Source of the DNA: Candidatus Villigracilaceae bacterium
Lineage (GTDB): Bacteria; Chloroflexota; Anaerolineae; Anaerolineales; Villigracilaceae
DNA: 64,000 bases
NCBI GenBank assembly: GCA_026645935.1
Contig: JAPKMP010000006.1
Location: 146,546 to 210,545, forward strand
Direction of reading: 5' to 3'
Shown: piece by piece, positions 8,552-17,169 of the stretch
Layout of the letters: each line of letters opens with the position of its first letter
Position numbering within the stretch: position 1 is the stretch's first letter
Program-made: the position numbers and the translations under genes
The notes under the pieces: generated by a model
Databases searched by the model: none
Told to the model about the DNA's origin: nothing
The model's input: only the letters and a program-made list of their open reading frames with translations

Positions 8552-9107
8552 AACGCCGAATCAACCTTGGCAAAAACAAATACCCCAATAGGACGATATT
8601 GATTCCCAGCTCCACCCAGAAGAATTGATCGGCGTAATGCACCCTGTCCCAGTAACTGACGGGGCTGTAAAAACGGGTGTGCCAGTCGAAAGGGAAGAAG
8701 AGTACGGGACCATCGTCGTAGTGTGTGAGGATGTCGATGACGGAGTGAACCATGCAACCGAAGACGAAGGACAGCCACCAGTGTCCGCGGGTGCCCACTT
8801 TGTCCACGAAACGCCAGAGCAGGATGGCGTAGATAATGAGCGCGGTGGGCGAGTGCAGGAAGTTGTGCCCAGAAATCCAGAACGGATCGTTGAAATACAT
8901 CTCGCCAAAGGCTTTGTCCATGATGCCTGAGATATCTTTGTCGGTGAAGTAGCGGTAATAGAAGAAAGTCCCTATGGAAATGAACAGCAGTGGAAAGTCA
9001 GGTGTCACTGACCCCCACAAAAATGCGGATTTGGCGAGTTTGAACTTTGCGCCGAATTTCTTTTCGATTGCGGCGTTGATGACGAGGTGAGATGGGACAG
9101 TGTTCAT
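8538..9107 (-). CDS. Predicted membrane metal-dependent hydrolase-like protein
   Basis: 189 residues with about four hydrophobic segments. Conserved-looking polar motifs are SHLVINAAI near the start, GSVTPDFP (about 32-39), HNFLHSPTALI (about 81-91) and FGCMVHSVIDILTHYDDG (about 114-131). His and Asp residues of this kind recall the zinc-dependent phospholipase C / YdjM-DUF457 group of membrane hydrolases. I cannot assign a substrate. The 3' end overlaps the antiporter gene. Confidence 0.6.
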   Translation of the reverse strand: MNTVPSHLVINAAIEKKFGAKFKLAKSAFLWGSVTPDFPLLFISIGTFFYYRYFTDKDISGIMDKAFGEMYFNDPFWISGHNFLHSPTALIIYAILLWRFVDKVGTRGHWWLSFVFGCMVHSVIDILTHYDDGPVLFFPFDWHTRFYSPVSYWDRVHYADQFFWVELGINIVLLGYLFLPRLIRRFKKQ

Positions 9108-9152
9108 AAATTGGAAAGTAGAAAGTGGTGAGCGGTTGACTGTTGAGCTCTG

Positions 9153-9692
9153 TCAAGGATTGATCTGCTTCAACACTACAAGCAACTCCTCCACCGACGG
9201 TCTGTCTGTTGGGTCATGGCTGGCATGAACGAGACGCAGGATGCTGTTTCTATCCACGATGAAGTCGCCGCCGAGTTGGGATGTGTCGTCACCGTGCGAG
9301 TCGTAGAATTCACCGCGTTGAAACCAGCGTTTGATGTATATCCACACCACACGTGGATGCCATGAACGTAACCGCGAGCGTTCCAGTCCGTAGGCTTGGT
9401 AGGCGAGGCGGTCACGGTCAAGCAGAACGGTGAAGGTCCCACAGACTTCGTTCATCCATTGCTGGAGGGCGGGGAGTGTTCCGAACGAAATGATGAAAAC
9501 GCGGGTTTTGAGTTTGGCGAATTCTTCCTGGCGGTCGCACAACTGTGCGGCATGTTCACGACAGGGTATTCAGCCAAGGTGACGGAGGAAGATCAGCAGG
9601 GCGTTTCCGCTTTTGAGGACTTCGCCAAGCGAGACTTGCTCTCCTTCGGTGGAGGTGAGGGTGAAGGTGGGGGCGGGGGTGTGGAGTTTCAT
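9153..9692 (-). CDS. Candidate selenoprotein: AhpC/TSA-like redoxin with in-frame TGA (Sec41)
   Basis: Read from the ATG at 9692, the frame gives MKLHTPAPTFTLTSTEGEQV and then FLRHLG, a TGA at 9572-9570, and IPCREHAAQL, after which it stays open for 138 codons to a normal stop at 9153. Total 179 residues if TGA is read through. Relatives in the AhpC-TSA_2/SelL-related redoxin group carry Cys-x-x-Cys here, so the TGA sits exactly at the first redox Cys, giving U41-x-x-C44. The C-terminal signature LGGDFIVDRN...SHDPTDRPSVEELL is intact. A small hairpin lies at the distance of a bacterial SECIS. The alternatives are a fresh nonsense mutation or a sequencing error. No Sec machinery lies in this window. 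A plain reading from 9542 would miss the active site. Confidence 0.65.
9536..9549 (-). promoter_or_regulatory. Candidate bacterial SECIS stem-loop
   Basis: In the mRNA sense the sequence is CGCAC-AGUU-GUGCG: a perfect 5-bp stem with a 4-base loop whose second base is G. It begins 20 bases after the TGA, placing the loop about 25 bases downstream, within the range used in published bacterial SECIS models (G among the first two loop bases). The stem is short, so this supports but does not prove Sec insertion. Confidence 0.4.
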
Positions 9693-9702
9693 AGAAATGT
9701 CG

Positions 9703-9747
9703 GTGGTCGAGTAGCCCAAAGCGGAGCGAAGGGCGTACCGAGACCAC
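9703..9747. repeat. Imperfect inverted repeat upstream of the redoxin gene
   Basis: The outer arms GTGGTC (9703-9708) and GACCAC (9742-9747) are perfect, and inner arms GTAGCCC / GGGCGTAC pair with one bulge around a loop rich in GCGGAGCGAA. It overlaps the 5' leader of the redoxin gene, whose start codon is at 9692. It resembles other short word-like repeats between genes in this window. Confidence 0.5.
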
Positions 9748-9858
9748 AAGTTTGATTCAAATTCCTTGTTTTATGTAACTGTTGGTTTCGACACCGCACC
9801 TGCGGTGGGTGCAGGTGTATGCTCGCATACTGCGCTCGCTCCTCAACCAACGTGCATA

Positions 9859-10458
9859 TTACAAATTCCTCTTCGCCCAAACCACGCGCTGAAACGCTGT
9901 GAATAAAACCAGCGTACCGAAAATCGAGAACAACCAGATGATGTGCGCTGGAAATAAGAGGAACACGCCATATACGACGATCGTCTCAACCCCGCCGATG
10001 AGACCTGCGGGCATGACGATGGTAGTATCCGTATCGGGAGAGTGGGCGGAACGTTTTTCGAGGATGGCGGCGAGATACATCCACGAAGCGGAGTTGACGT
10101 AGAACGACGCCAGCAAAAATGCCAGGGCAAGATAACGCTCGTTCGAAGGCGCACCCGCTACAAGTCCGATGGGAAGCGCCGCGTAGATCACGTAATCGGT
10201 GACGATGTCCACGTATCCGCCCAGGTCCGATTGCGAGTCGGTGAGGCGGGCAATCAAACCATCCAAACCATCCAGGGCGCGGTTCAAGTACCACAGTCCG
10301 AACGCCCAGAGATATGCTTGTTGATAGGCGGCGTAAGACGCAAGCAGACCCACGAGCAATGCCAGCGCCGACATGGCGAGCGGCGAAACATGCTGCAACC
10401 GTTTCGCCAGCGGTGTGCCGACTCGATCTTTGAGACGGCGCATTTGAGGATCAAACAT
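9859..10458 (-). CDS. CDP-alcohol phosphatidyltransferase family protein
   Basis: 199-residue membrane enzyme that transfers a phosphatidyl group from a CDP-lipid to an alcohol. The family signature D-x2-DG-x2-AR-x8-G-x3-D-x3-D is complete (ALDGLDGLIARL...GGYVDIVTD, about residues 63-90), followed by several membrane helices. The alcohol (glycerol phosphate, inositol phosphate, serine or other) cannot be told. It starts 2 bases after the end of the flavoprotein gene upstream, so both are one operon, which suggests lipid or isoprenoid modification. Confidence 0.85.
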   Translation of the reverse strand: MFDPQMRRLKDRVGTPLAKRLQHVSPLAMSALALLVGLLASYAAYQQAYLWAFGLWYLNRALDGLDGLIARLTDSQSDLGGYVDIVTDYVIYAALPIGLVAGAPSNERYLALAFLLASFYVNSASWMYLAAILEKRSAHSPDTDTTIVMPAGLIGGVETIVVYGVFLLFPAHIIWLFSIFGTLVLFTAFQRVVWAKRNL

Positions 10459-10460
10459 GT

Positions 10461-12170
10461 TTAATATTTTTTCGTGAGTGAATTTGTCTGCCAGGAAAGC
10501 CGCGCGCGGGTCTCGCGCTGTTTGCGAATGCCGCGCTTTGAGTATTTCATCTCGTCCTTCGCGGCAAGGATCAGCAGGTTGAGCATCGACTCGTCGCCGA
10601 ACATGTGCTTACGATAGATGCCGCTGCCCATGAAGCCGACTTTGCGATTGAGAAGATTGAGGCGCAGTTTGTTATCGGGTAAATGATTCTTGCCATGCAA
10701 CAAAGCGCGGATGGTGGTGGGCATCCATGGGAATTCATCGAAGAGGCGGCGCACTTCAGCGACGGTGCGATCCACATCCGCTTCATCTTCGGGGTTCACC
10801 TGATCCATCAATGCGTCAATTTTTTCCTGAATCTCGAAGAACTTGCTAAAGCCACCGCCTGCGAGTCGATGTGGTTTCATTAACTCGAGGTATTTCTCGC
10901 GGTCGCCGTTGGCACGGAAGCGGTTCATGATGAGTCGCAGGTATTCAAGATACGCCCCTTGCAACCACACCACCAGATACACGCTCCACAACTTGTAGTT
11001 GTGCCACGACTTGAACGAACTCGCCACCAGCCTGTCGTGCATGTTGATGTAATTAAGCGTCATCGTTTCAAGGTCGACAAAGGCGGCGGCGGAATAATCG
11101 CCCGTTTGCTTTGCTTTCAACAACAAATGCGCCAACAGGAAGATACTGGCATGAGTGACGTATAACCCTTTGGAATACAACGGGTCAATGAAGCCAGCCG
11201 CGTGCGCCAGCAAAGAAAAACGGTCGCCAGCAATATGATGCGCCGAATATTGCAAACGGTCAACGCGCATGAAGTCACGCACGGGCTTGGCGTTTTTCAA
11301 TTGTGCTTCGATATCGGGGAATTGCTTGATGAACTCACGGAACTCCTGTTCGGGTGTTAAATCGTCGCGTTGTGGATACAGACGCGGGTCAAGTTGCAAG
11401 CCCACACTGCACAACGGATTTGTAGACCCCGTATGATTGTTGAAAGGAATCACCCATAACCAACCGCCCTTGAAAATATGATGCAATGTCCCTTCTGATA
11501 GACGATATGGATGATGGAACTCTTCCTGCGACGGTCCTGCGTTGTTGAAACAGGGCACATCGATCATGTGGGTAAAGATCGTCCGTGAATGTGAAAGTGC
11601 ATCGCGGTGCCGCCAACCCGCTTTCTGCGCCAAAATGGATTTCATCCCACCCGCATCGATCACATATTCCGATTCGTACACCACATCTTTTGTCGTGATG
11701 ATCTCCACGCCATCTGCTTTCACGTTGATATCTTTGATCAACGTGCCTTGCAAGATCGTCGCGCCGTACGATGTCGCCACCGATGTCAGGAAATAATCAG
11801 AGTCCTGGCGCGTGATGTGGATTTCATGCCCATACGGCAGACGCGGAATCACCGCCTGCAAACTTTTTTCCACGTTCACGTGCTGTCCTGCAGTGTGATG
11901 CACGAAACTAAAATGCCGCTTCACACCATGCTGCGTGCCGATGTTCTGGTAATAATTTTCCGAACTGTAATACGCCAACTCGGGCACATCGTAGAACTCC
12001 GCCAGTGCGCGCATGGCTTCAGACGTTTCTAGGATCATGGACTCGCCGATCGTAAACCGCGGGTGCGTCCCGCCTTCGAACACGATCACCTTCAGTCCCT
12101 GCCGCGCCAAAACACTCGCAAATGTCGAACCGCCAATGCCCGAACCAATGATCGCCACGTCATATTTCAT
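10461..12170 (-). CDS. FAD-dependent oxidoreductase (halogenase / GG-reductase-like)
   Basis: 569 residues from the ATG at 12170, chosen for a GGAGG site 9 bases upstream. The N-terminus is a Rossmann FAD motif, [20 protein letters not shown], followed by [16 protein letters not shown]. The GESM segment and later [22 protein letters not shown] fit the flavin-dependent halogenase / geranylgeranyl reductase superfamily. The halogenase WxWxIP motif is only partly present ([11 protein letters not shown]). No membrane helix is obvious. Its operon partner is a phosphatidyltransferase, so a role in lipid or quinone modification is plausible but unproven. Confidence 0.75.
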   Translation of the reverse strand: MKYDVAIIGSGIGGSTFASVLARQGLKVIVFEGGTHPRFTIGESMILETSEAMRALAEFYDVPELAYYSSENYYQNIGTQHGVKRHFSFVHHTAGQHVNVEKSLQAVIPRLPYGHEIHITRQDSDYFLTSVATSYGATILQGTLIKDINVKADGVEIITTKDVVYESEYVIDAGGMKSILAQKAGWRHRDALSHSRTIFTHMIDVPCFNNAGPSQEEFHHPYRLSEGTLHHIFKGGWLWVIPFNNHTGSTNPLCSVGLQLDPRLYPQRDDLTPEQEFREFIKQFPDIEAQLKNAKPVRDFMRVDRLQYSAHHIAGDRFSLLAHAAGFIDPLYSKGLYVTHASIFLLAHLLLKAKQTGDYSAAAFVDLETMTLNYINMHDRLVASSFKSWHNYKLWSVYLVVWLQGAYLEYLRLIMNRFRANGDREKYLELMKPHRLAGGGFSKFFEIQEKIDALMDQVNPEDEADVDRTVAEVRRLFDEFPWMPTTIRALLHGKNHLPDNKLRLNLLNRKVGFMGSGIYRKHMFGDESMLNLLILAAKDEMKYSKRGIRKQRETRARLSWQTNSLTKKY

Positions 12171-12237
12171 GAATACTGCCTCCAGATGGAATCTATTTAA
12201 GTAAGACACATGTTGGGGTGGAGTTCTTACAAGGGAT

Positions 12238-12281
12238 GACCGCAGACCGCGGAGTGCGAAAACGGTCGACGGTCTGCGGTC
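12238..12281. repeat. Hairpin repeat, GACCGCAGACCG word family
   Basis: Perfect 12-base arms GACCGCAGACCG (12238-12249) and its complement (12270-12281) around a 20-base loop, between two divergent genes. The same words recur inside the coding region of the ABC exporter at about 21580-21632, where they encode an inserted linker. Might also end transcription or affect the leader of either neighbour. Confidence 0.6.
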
Positions 12282-12369
12282 GGATAAGCACCTCGCTTCT
12301 TTTTAGCAGATGCTTGATTCGCTTCGATAAACCTTTTCTCATCTTTGAATTTTTCCCACCCGCGCTGGG

Positions 12370-12375
12370 TATAAT
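12370..12375 (+). promoter_or_regulatory. -10 box close to the sigma factor start
   Basis: Perfect TATAAT ends 6 bases before the ATG at 12382. No ribosome site fits between them, so transcription probably begins at or next to the start codon (leaderless mRNA). The -35 region is weak (TTGAAT with a 19-base spacer). Confidence 0.5.
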
Positions 12376-12381
12376 CGCGTC

Positions 12382-13014
12382 ATGCCGCGCGACAACCAGA
12401 CCTGGCTCCACGACTTACGCTCACCCCAAGAACGCGATTCTGCGCTGGCAGACCTGCACGATGTTTTGGTACGAGTTCTGCCCAAAGCCTTGTCCCGCTG
12501 GCTTTCCCCCGACTCTGGTCATTTTGATACCTTCCTTGAAGATGTCATTCAAGAAACCCTTTTACGCGTGATGGACAAGCTCGATTCATTCGAGGGGCGA
12601 AGTCAATTCACCACCTGGGTATACAAGATTGCCATCCGCATTGCGCTGAACGAACTGCGTCACCGCCGCTGGAAGGAAGTCTCGCTCGACGGGCTGGAAT
12701 CCAGCGATGACCCGAGTGAAATCCCCTCTGAACGGTTCACATCTGATGACCCGCGCCCCGAATCCGCGTTGGAGCGCAAGGACGCCGCCATTCTCGTGGA
12801 AACGATCCTTGCCGAAGAACTCACCCCGCGCCAGCGCGCCGTGATGACCGCCATCGGCATCAAAGGCGTGCCCATGGATGAAGTCGCCCACCGCATGGGA
12901 ACGAACCGCAATGCCATCTACAAAATGATGCACGATGCGCGGCTTCGCCTAAAACGACGGCTTAAACGGGAAGGCTTTGACCCCGAAGAGTTGCTGAACC
13001 TGTTTGGTAAGTAA
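12382..13014 (+). CDS. ECF-type RNA polymerase sigma factor
   Basis: 210 residues. Region 2 is seen as FLEDVIQETLLRVMDKLDSFEGRSQFTTWVYKIAIRIALNELRHRR (split: DVIQETLLRV then FTTWVYKIA), the core- and -10-binding part. After an acidic linker comes region 4, LTPRQRAVMTAIGIKGVPMDEVAHRMGTNRNAIYKMMHDARLRLK, the helix-turn-helix for the -35 element. The adjacent gene encodes a small zinc-finger protein of anti-sigma type. Together they form a typical autoregulated signalling pair. The signal is unknown. Confidence 0.9.
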   Translation: MPRDNQTWLHDLRSPQERDSALADLHDVLVRVLPKALSRWLSPDSGHFDTFLEDVIQETLLRVMDKLDSFEGRSQFTTWVYKIAIRIALNELRHRRWKEVSLDGLESSDDPSEIPSERFTSDDPRPESALERKDAAILVETILAEELTPRQRAVMTAIGIKGVPMDEVAHRMGTNRNAIYKMMHDARLRLKRRLKREGFDPEELLNLFGK

Positions 13015-13023
13015 ATACGGCAG

Positions 13024-13323
13024 ATGAATGTCAAACAAAAAATGAGAAATTTATTAATTTGGTTGCAGGGATTATTTCGCAAAACGCCTCGGAACCCGGA
13101 GGTGAAAGTTGCGCTTTCCATGATGGCAATGACCCACGAGCAGGAACTCTCCTGCGATGAGGTCCATGCCCTGATCGATCAATTCGCTGAAATGCACTTG
13201 CGCGGCGAAAACCCCGCGAATTTCTTCCCGCTCGTCCAGCGTCATCTGGAGATGTGCCCCGAATGCAGGGAGGAATTTGAGGCGTTGCTGGCAGCATTGG
13301 ACGTTATACTCGTTTCAATGTAG
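13024..13323 (+). CDS. Small zinc-finger anti-sigma-like protein
   Basis: 99 residues, 9 bases after the sigma gene. The core LSCDEVHALIDQF...VQRHLEMCPECREEFEALL holds Cys, His-x3-Cys-x2-Cys, which matches the ZAS/zf-HC2 anti-sigma fold. There is no membrane helix, so it would act in the cytoplasm and may sense redox state or metal directly through the Cys cluster. Inferred to bind and inhibit the sigma factor upstream. Confidence 0.8.
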   Translation: MNVKQKMRNLLIWLQGLFRKTPRNPEVKVALSMMAMTHEQELSCDEVHALIDQFAEMHLRGENPANFFPLVQRHLEMCPECREEFEALLAALDVILVSM

Positions 13324-13409
13324 CATAGTCACAAACCTAAAATTAACTTTCCCGTTCAGCAGGCGAGAAAAATAAGGTATAACTCTGTTCAAATTCTGAT
13401 GAAAACTTT

Positions 13410-13456
13410 AACGCCTTGATAATCCCTCACTTTTGAGGGATTATCAAGGCGTTTTT
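13410..13456 (+). terminator. Strong intrinsic terminator
   Basis: Perfect 20-base arms (13410-13429 and 13434-13453) with a 4-base loop, followed by TTT. It lies 87 bases after the zinc-finger gene and would end the sigma operon. It could also be the end of a short independent RNA. Confidence 0.85.
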
Positions 13457-13508
13457 CCATTAAATGCGCAATCCCGAGTAGGGGAGTACGGCATGATCGT
13501 TTATGAGA

Positions 13509-13626
13509 TAAATTCCATTCCCATGCACGAACATTCAGCTATAGGGAGAGTTTAATTCTATTCTTGGCACCCTATTGCCTACATTGGGGCAGGGTGTGGT
13601 GCGTAGTGAAGTAGGACGGAATTTAT
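13509..13626. ncRNA. Possible structured RNA in a 549-base gene-free gap
   Basis: The gap 13324-13872 has no credible protein. Besides the terminator it holds a segment closed by TAAATTCC (13510-13517) and GGAATTTA (13618-13625), with an inner GCACCC...GGGTG pairing around 13567-13600. It does not carry the conserved cores of SRP RNA, RNase P RNA or tmRNA. A 6S-like or leader RNA for mvaD is possible. Evidence is folding by eye only. Confidence 0.25.
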
Positions 13627-13872
13627 ACCCGTGTACATGATATATGCCACGCAGGACAACTGTTCATACAGCTTTGAGAAACCCAATAGTAATAAGGCAC
13701 ATAGCTCATAAATAGCTCTCTGCCGCGCTTTTAGTAAATGTAGTTAGCATAAGACCCAATTAATTTGAGACAAATTTGTATGTTTCTTTCAGCTGATGCG
13801 ATTATTTTTTCGTCCCCCCGACTTAATTAGCAATCCCCATGTAAGATACTTGAAGAATGGTATCATCACCTT

Positions 13873-14841
13873 ATGACCACTGCCACTGCCCAAGCGTTTT
13901 CTAATATTGCGTTCATTAAATACTGGGGAAATCGTGACAACGAACTCCGTCTTCCCGTCAACGGGTCCATTTCCATGAACCTGGATGGATTGTTCTCGCG
14001 CACGACGGTTAGTTTTCAGCCGTCGCTGCCATTTGACGAACTCATCATCAATGGGCGCGAGGTGGTGGGCAAAGGTTTGGAGCGGGTTTCGTTCATTCTT
14101 GATCTCATCCGTGAGAAGGCGGGGATCAAGATGAACGCGGAGGTAATGAGCGAGAATAATTTTCCCTCAGGCGCGGGGATTGCCTCCTCCGCCGCGGCGT
14201 TTGCGGCGTTGGCATTGGCAGGGAGCAAGGCAGCGGGACTGGACTTGAGCGAACGCGAACTCTCTGTCCTCGCCCGGCGCGGATCAGGCTCCGCCTCGCG
14301 TTCCATCCCTGCGGGATTTGTGGAATGGCAGGTGGGTAAAGACGAAAAAGATTGTTATGCATACTCCATCGCGCCAGCCGATCATTGGAATCTTGTGGAT
14401 TGTGTCGCCATAGTGAGCTCATCTCACAAAAAGACCGGCTCGACGGAAGGTCACGCGATTGCAGGGACGAGCCCGCTGCAGAACGCGCGGGTGGCAGATG
14501 CGCCACGTCGGCTTGAAATTTGCCGAAACGCGATTTTGAAAAAGGATTTTGATGCCTTCGCAAACATCATCGAGCACGACTCGGATATGATGCACGCGGT
14601 GATGATGACCTCGAACCCGCCGTTGATCTACTGGCAATCCGCTACAGTGGAAATTTTCCATCAAGTGCGCGAATGGCGTGCGAGCGGACTCCCGGTGAGC
14701 TACACGGTGGATGCGGGAGCGAATGTTCACGTTCTGTGTTTGGGGGAATATGCAAGGGAAGTGGAGAAACGCCTGCGCGAGGTTCCCGGCGTAAAGGATG
14801 TGCTTGTGGCGGGAGTGGGCGGGGGGGCGAGAATCGTTTAA
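13873..14841 (+). CDS. mvaD: Diphosphomevalonate decarboxylase
   Basis: 322 residues. Converts mevalonate diphosphate to isopentenyl diphosphate with ATP, the last step of the classical mevalonate pathway. Seen directly: AFSNIAFIKYWGNRDNELRLPVNGSIS (start of the GHMP fold, split at KYWG), SGAGIASSAAAFAALALA (phosphate loop), ARRGSGSASRSIPAGFVEW (the conserved SGSA..S segment) and TVDAGANVHVLC with the catalytic-type Asp. Length is normal for the family. Other mevalonate genes are not next to it. Presence of this pathway fits Chloroflexota. Confidence 0.95.
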   Translation: MTTATAQAFSNIAFIKYWGNRDNELRLPVNGSISMNLDGLFSRTTVSFQPSLPFDELIINGREVVGKGLERVSFILDLIREKAGIKMNAEVMSENNFPSGAGIASSAAAFAALALAGSKAAGLDLSERELSVLARRGSGSASRSIPAGFVEWQVGKDEKDCYAYSIAPADHWNLVDCVAIVSSSHKKTGSTEGHAIAGTSPLQNARVADAPRRLEICRNAILKKDFDAFANIIEHDSDMMHAVMMTSNPPLIYWQSATVEIFHQVREWRASGLPVSYTVDAGANVHVLCLGEYAREVEKRLREVPGVKDVLVAGVGGGARIV

Positions 14842-14979
14842 TCCGCAGATGTCTATAAATTTGCGGATGAGAATATTTGCCAGAAAATAGAACCAGCTTC
14901 CGGTCAGGGAAGAGGCGGGCAATTCATCTTAGAAAAGATTAACGCAGACGGGATATAATCCAACCGAAAGGATTCGAAA

Positions 14980-16092
14980 ATGGAATTTGGATTTCTAACG
15001 GTGATCGTCTTCTTCCTGGCGCTCGGCGGGATGATCTTCGTTCACGAACTGGGGCATTTCATCGCCGCGCGCTGGGCAAAGATCGAAGTGGAGGAGTTTG
15101 GCTTCGGCCTGCCGTCATATAAACTTGCCACTCTTTTCAAATGGCAGGGAACGGAATTTACGATTCATGCCCTGCCGTTGGGCGGATTTGTGCGCCCGAG
15201 AGGCGAAAACGACCCGAAGGTTCCGGGAGGGTACGGCGCCGCGAGCCCATGGAAACGTTTGATGGTGCTTATCGCGGGTCCGCTGATGAATTTGATAACG
15301 GCGGTGATCGTCTTTACCATCTTGATCGCTTCCGAGGGCATCCCTGTGCCGGGAAGCGTGAAGATCGACACGGTGGCGGAGAATTCCCCCGCCCAACAGG
15401 CGGATATTCAACCGGGCGATATCCTCGTTTCGATCAACGGCGTGGATGTGAACGACATCCAACCCGCGATCGAAATCATTCGCGAAAATCTCGATCAGCC
15501 GGTGGAACTGGTGATAAACCGCGGCGGCGAACTGATCACAATGACTGCAACGCCGCTATCGAGCCGGACGGCTCAGGAGGGCGCGCTGGGAATCGGATTG
15601 ACTTATCCCACCCGGCCCGCAACTTTGATCGAAAGCCTTGCAGGCGGTGCGACGATTACCGGCTTGCAAGCCGCGACCATTATCTATCTGCCGATCGCGC
15701 TGATTCAAGGCGTCATCGCTCCTGACCAGGCGCGGTTGATCGGTTTCAAAGGCATTTATGACCTGTTCAATTATTCCGTGCAGGAGGATGTGACCAGCAG
15801 GCAGGAAGTGGCTGTGCAGCCCACCGGCGGAGGAAGCGCGCCCAAACCAACGAACTTCACGCTCAACCTGGTCGGGTTGCTGAGCGTTTCGCTGGGCGTG
15901 TTCAATCTCTTTCCCATCCCCGCGCTCGATGGCGGACGAATCCTTTTCACGCTTCCCGAGATCCTTTTCAAGAAACGCATCCCCACCGAATGGGAAAACA
16001 TGGTCAACGGGATCGCCATGCTTCTGCTCATCGGCTTGATGTTGTTCGTAAACATCATGGACTTTGTGAATCCCGCGCAACTTATCCCATAA
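14980..16092 (+). CDS. rseP: Site-2 metalloprotease, RseP family
   Basis: 370-residue intramembrane zinc protease. HELGH at residues 22-26 lies in the first membrane helix and supplies two zinc ligands and the catalytic Glu. A single PDZ domain follows (about 130-190, PGDILVSINGVDV). The second catalytic motif NLFPIPALDGGRILF is at about 308-322. In well-studied bacteria such enzymes cleave anti-sigma factors or signal-peptide remnants. A TATAAT at 14954-14959 lies 20 bases before the start with AAAGGA between, a plausible promoter and ribosome site. The HEAT-repeat gene follows 3 bases later. Confidence 0.92.
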   Translation: MEFGFLTVIVFFLALGGMIFVHELGHFIAARWAKIEVEEFGFGLPSYKLATLFKWQGTEFTIHALPLGGFVRPRGENDPKVPGGYGAASPWKRLMVLIAGPLMNLITAVIVFTILIASEGIPVPGSVKIDTVAENSPAQQADIQPGDILVSINGVDVNDIQPAIEIIRENLDQPVELVINRGGELITMTATPLSSRTAQEGALGIGLTYPTRPATLIESLAGGATITGLQAATIIYLPIALIQGVIAPDQARLIGFKGIYDLFNYSVQEDVTSRQEVAVQPTGGGSAPKPTNFTLNLVGLLSVSLGVFNLFPIPALDGGRILFTLPEILFKKRIPTEWENMVNGIAMLLLIGLMLFVNIMDFVNPAQLIP

Positions 16093-16095
16093 CAC

Positions 16096-17085
16096 ATGGC
16101 TGAGACCACTTTCCAATCCGTGCTCGCAGCCCTGCTCGATTCCAAGAAGGATATCCCGCAGGCGCATCTTTCCTATTATTCCGACCTCGACCCGAAATCC
16201 CTGCGTCTCTTTCTGGATGCGTGGAAGAACGTGCCCATAAAGCGCAAAACCCTTTTGCTGGACAGCCTGACATCCTATTTGGATGAAGACACCATCGTTT
16301 CCTTCGAGGAGATCGGAAAAGCGCTTCTGGACGACCCGGATTCGGAAGTCCGCGCCCGGGCTTTGGGACTCCTCGCCGAATCAGACGACCCCAGGCTTGT
16401 GGATGCGTTATTGGACATTTTCCAAGGCGATCCCGATCTCGCTCCGCGTTTGAAAGCGGCGATGTTGCTGGGCGAATTCGTCCTGCTGGGAGAGTTGGAA
16501 GAGCTCGATGAAAAACTTCTCCACAAAATCGAAGACGCGTTGATCTCGGTCATTCGCAGCGAAGAGAACCCGGCGTTGCGCAGACAGGCTTTGGAAGCCT
16601 TCGGTTATTCGGGCAGGGAAGACGCGGTTGGGATTCTCGAATCGGCGTACGAGCGTGAAGATCCGCTCTGGGTGGCAAGCGCCCTGCGCGCGATGGGCCG
16701 TTCTCACGATAACCGCTGGAGCGACAGCGTGGTCTCCAAACTGTTGGACTCCGATCCGCGGGTCCGGTATGCGGCGGCGGAAGCGGCGGGAGAACTCACC
16801 ATCGAAGAAGCCGGACCGGTCATGTTGAAGATGCTCGAAGACGAGGAAGAGGACGACAACGTGACCATGGCGGCGATCTGGGCGTTGAGTCAGATCGGCG
16901 GCGAAGATGCGCGGACCTACATCCTCAATATGCTCGATAATTCAGACGATGAGGATGTAACAGAATTCCTCGAAGACGCTCTCGAGAACCTGGATTTCAA
17001 CGAACAGTTGGACCGGTTCGATATGATGTCGCTGGATGAAGACGACGACTTGAGCGAGTTCGATGAAGATGAAGAAGAACGCTAG
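16096..17085 (+). CDS. HEAT-repeat protein
   Basis: 329 residues made of about six HEAT/PBS-lyase-type helical repeats, e.g. DDPDSEVRARALGLLAESDD, NPALRRQALEAFGYSG, DSDPRVRYAAAEAAGELT and DDNVTMAAIWALSQIGGEDA. The C-terminus is very acidic (LDEDDDLSEFDEDEEER). Such scaffolds bind proteins; no catalytic residues are seen. It sits 3 bases after rseP, so the two are cotranscribed and may act together, which is an inference. Confidence 0.85.
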   Translation: MAETTFQSVLAALLDSKKDIPQAHLSYYSDLDPKSLRLFLDAWKNVPIKRKTLLLDSLTSYLDEDTIVSFEEIGKALLDDPDSEVRARALGLLAESDDPRLVDALLDIFQGDPDLAPRLKAAMLLGEFVLLGELEELDEKLLHKIEDALISVIRSEENPALRRQALEAFGYSGREDAVGILESAYEREDPLWVASALRAMGRSHDNRWSDSVVSKLLDSDPRVRYAAAEAAGELTIEEAGPVMLKMLEDEEEDDNVTMAAIWALSQIGGEDARTYILNMLDNSDDEDVTEFLEDALENLDFNEQLDRFDMMSLDEDDDLSEFDEDEEER

Positions 17086-17117
17086 CTGGAAGGAGAGCAA
17101 GAAGGAGTCCAAAGACT

Positions 17118-17163
17118 CCAGACTTTGGTCTGGGAGGTTATTCGAAAGTCTCGAGACTTTCGA
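17118..17163. terminator. Two hairpins between convergent genes
   Basis: The first hairpin is CCAGAC-TTTG-GTCTGG at 17118-17133. The second is a perfect 22-base palindrome at 17142-17163 centred on CTCGAG. They lie between the HEAT-repeat gene and the convergent PRPP synthetase gene, so they probably end transcription from both sides, although neither has a clear T run. Confidence 0.55.
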
Positions 17164-17169
17164 GTCCGA

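Noticed and set aside
9153..9542. Redoxin gene starting at 9542 as a complete 129-residue protein
   Set aside because: This start lies after the active-site region and lacks the N-terminal half of the fold; the same frame continues upstream through a TGA to a good family N-terminus.
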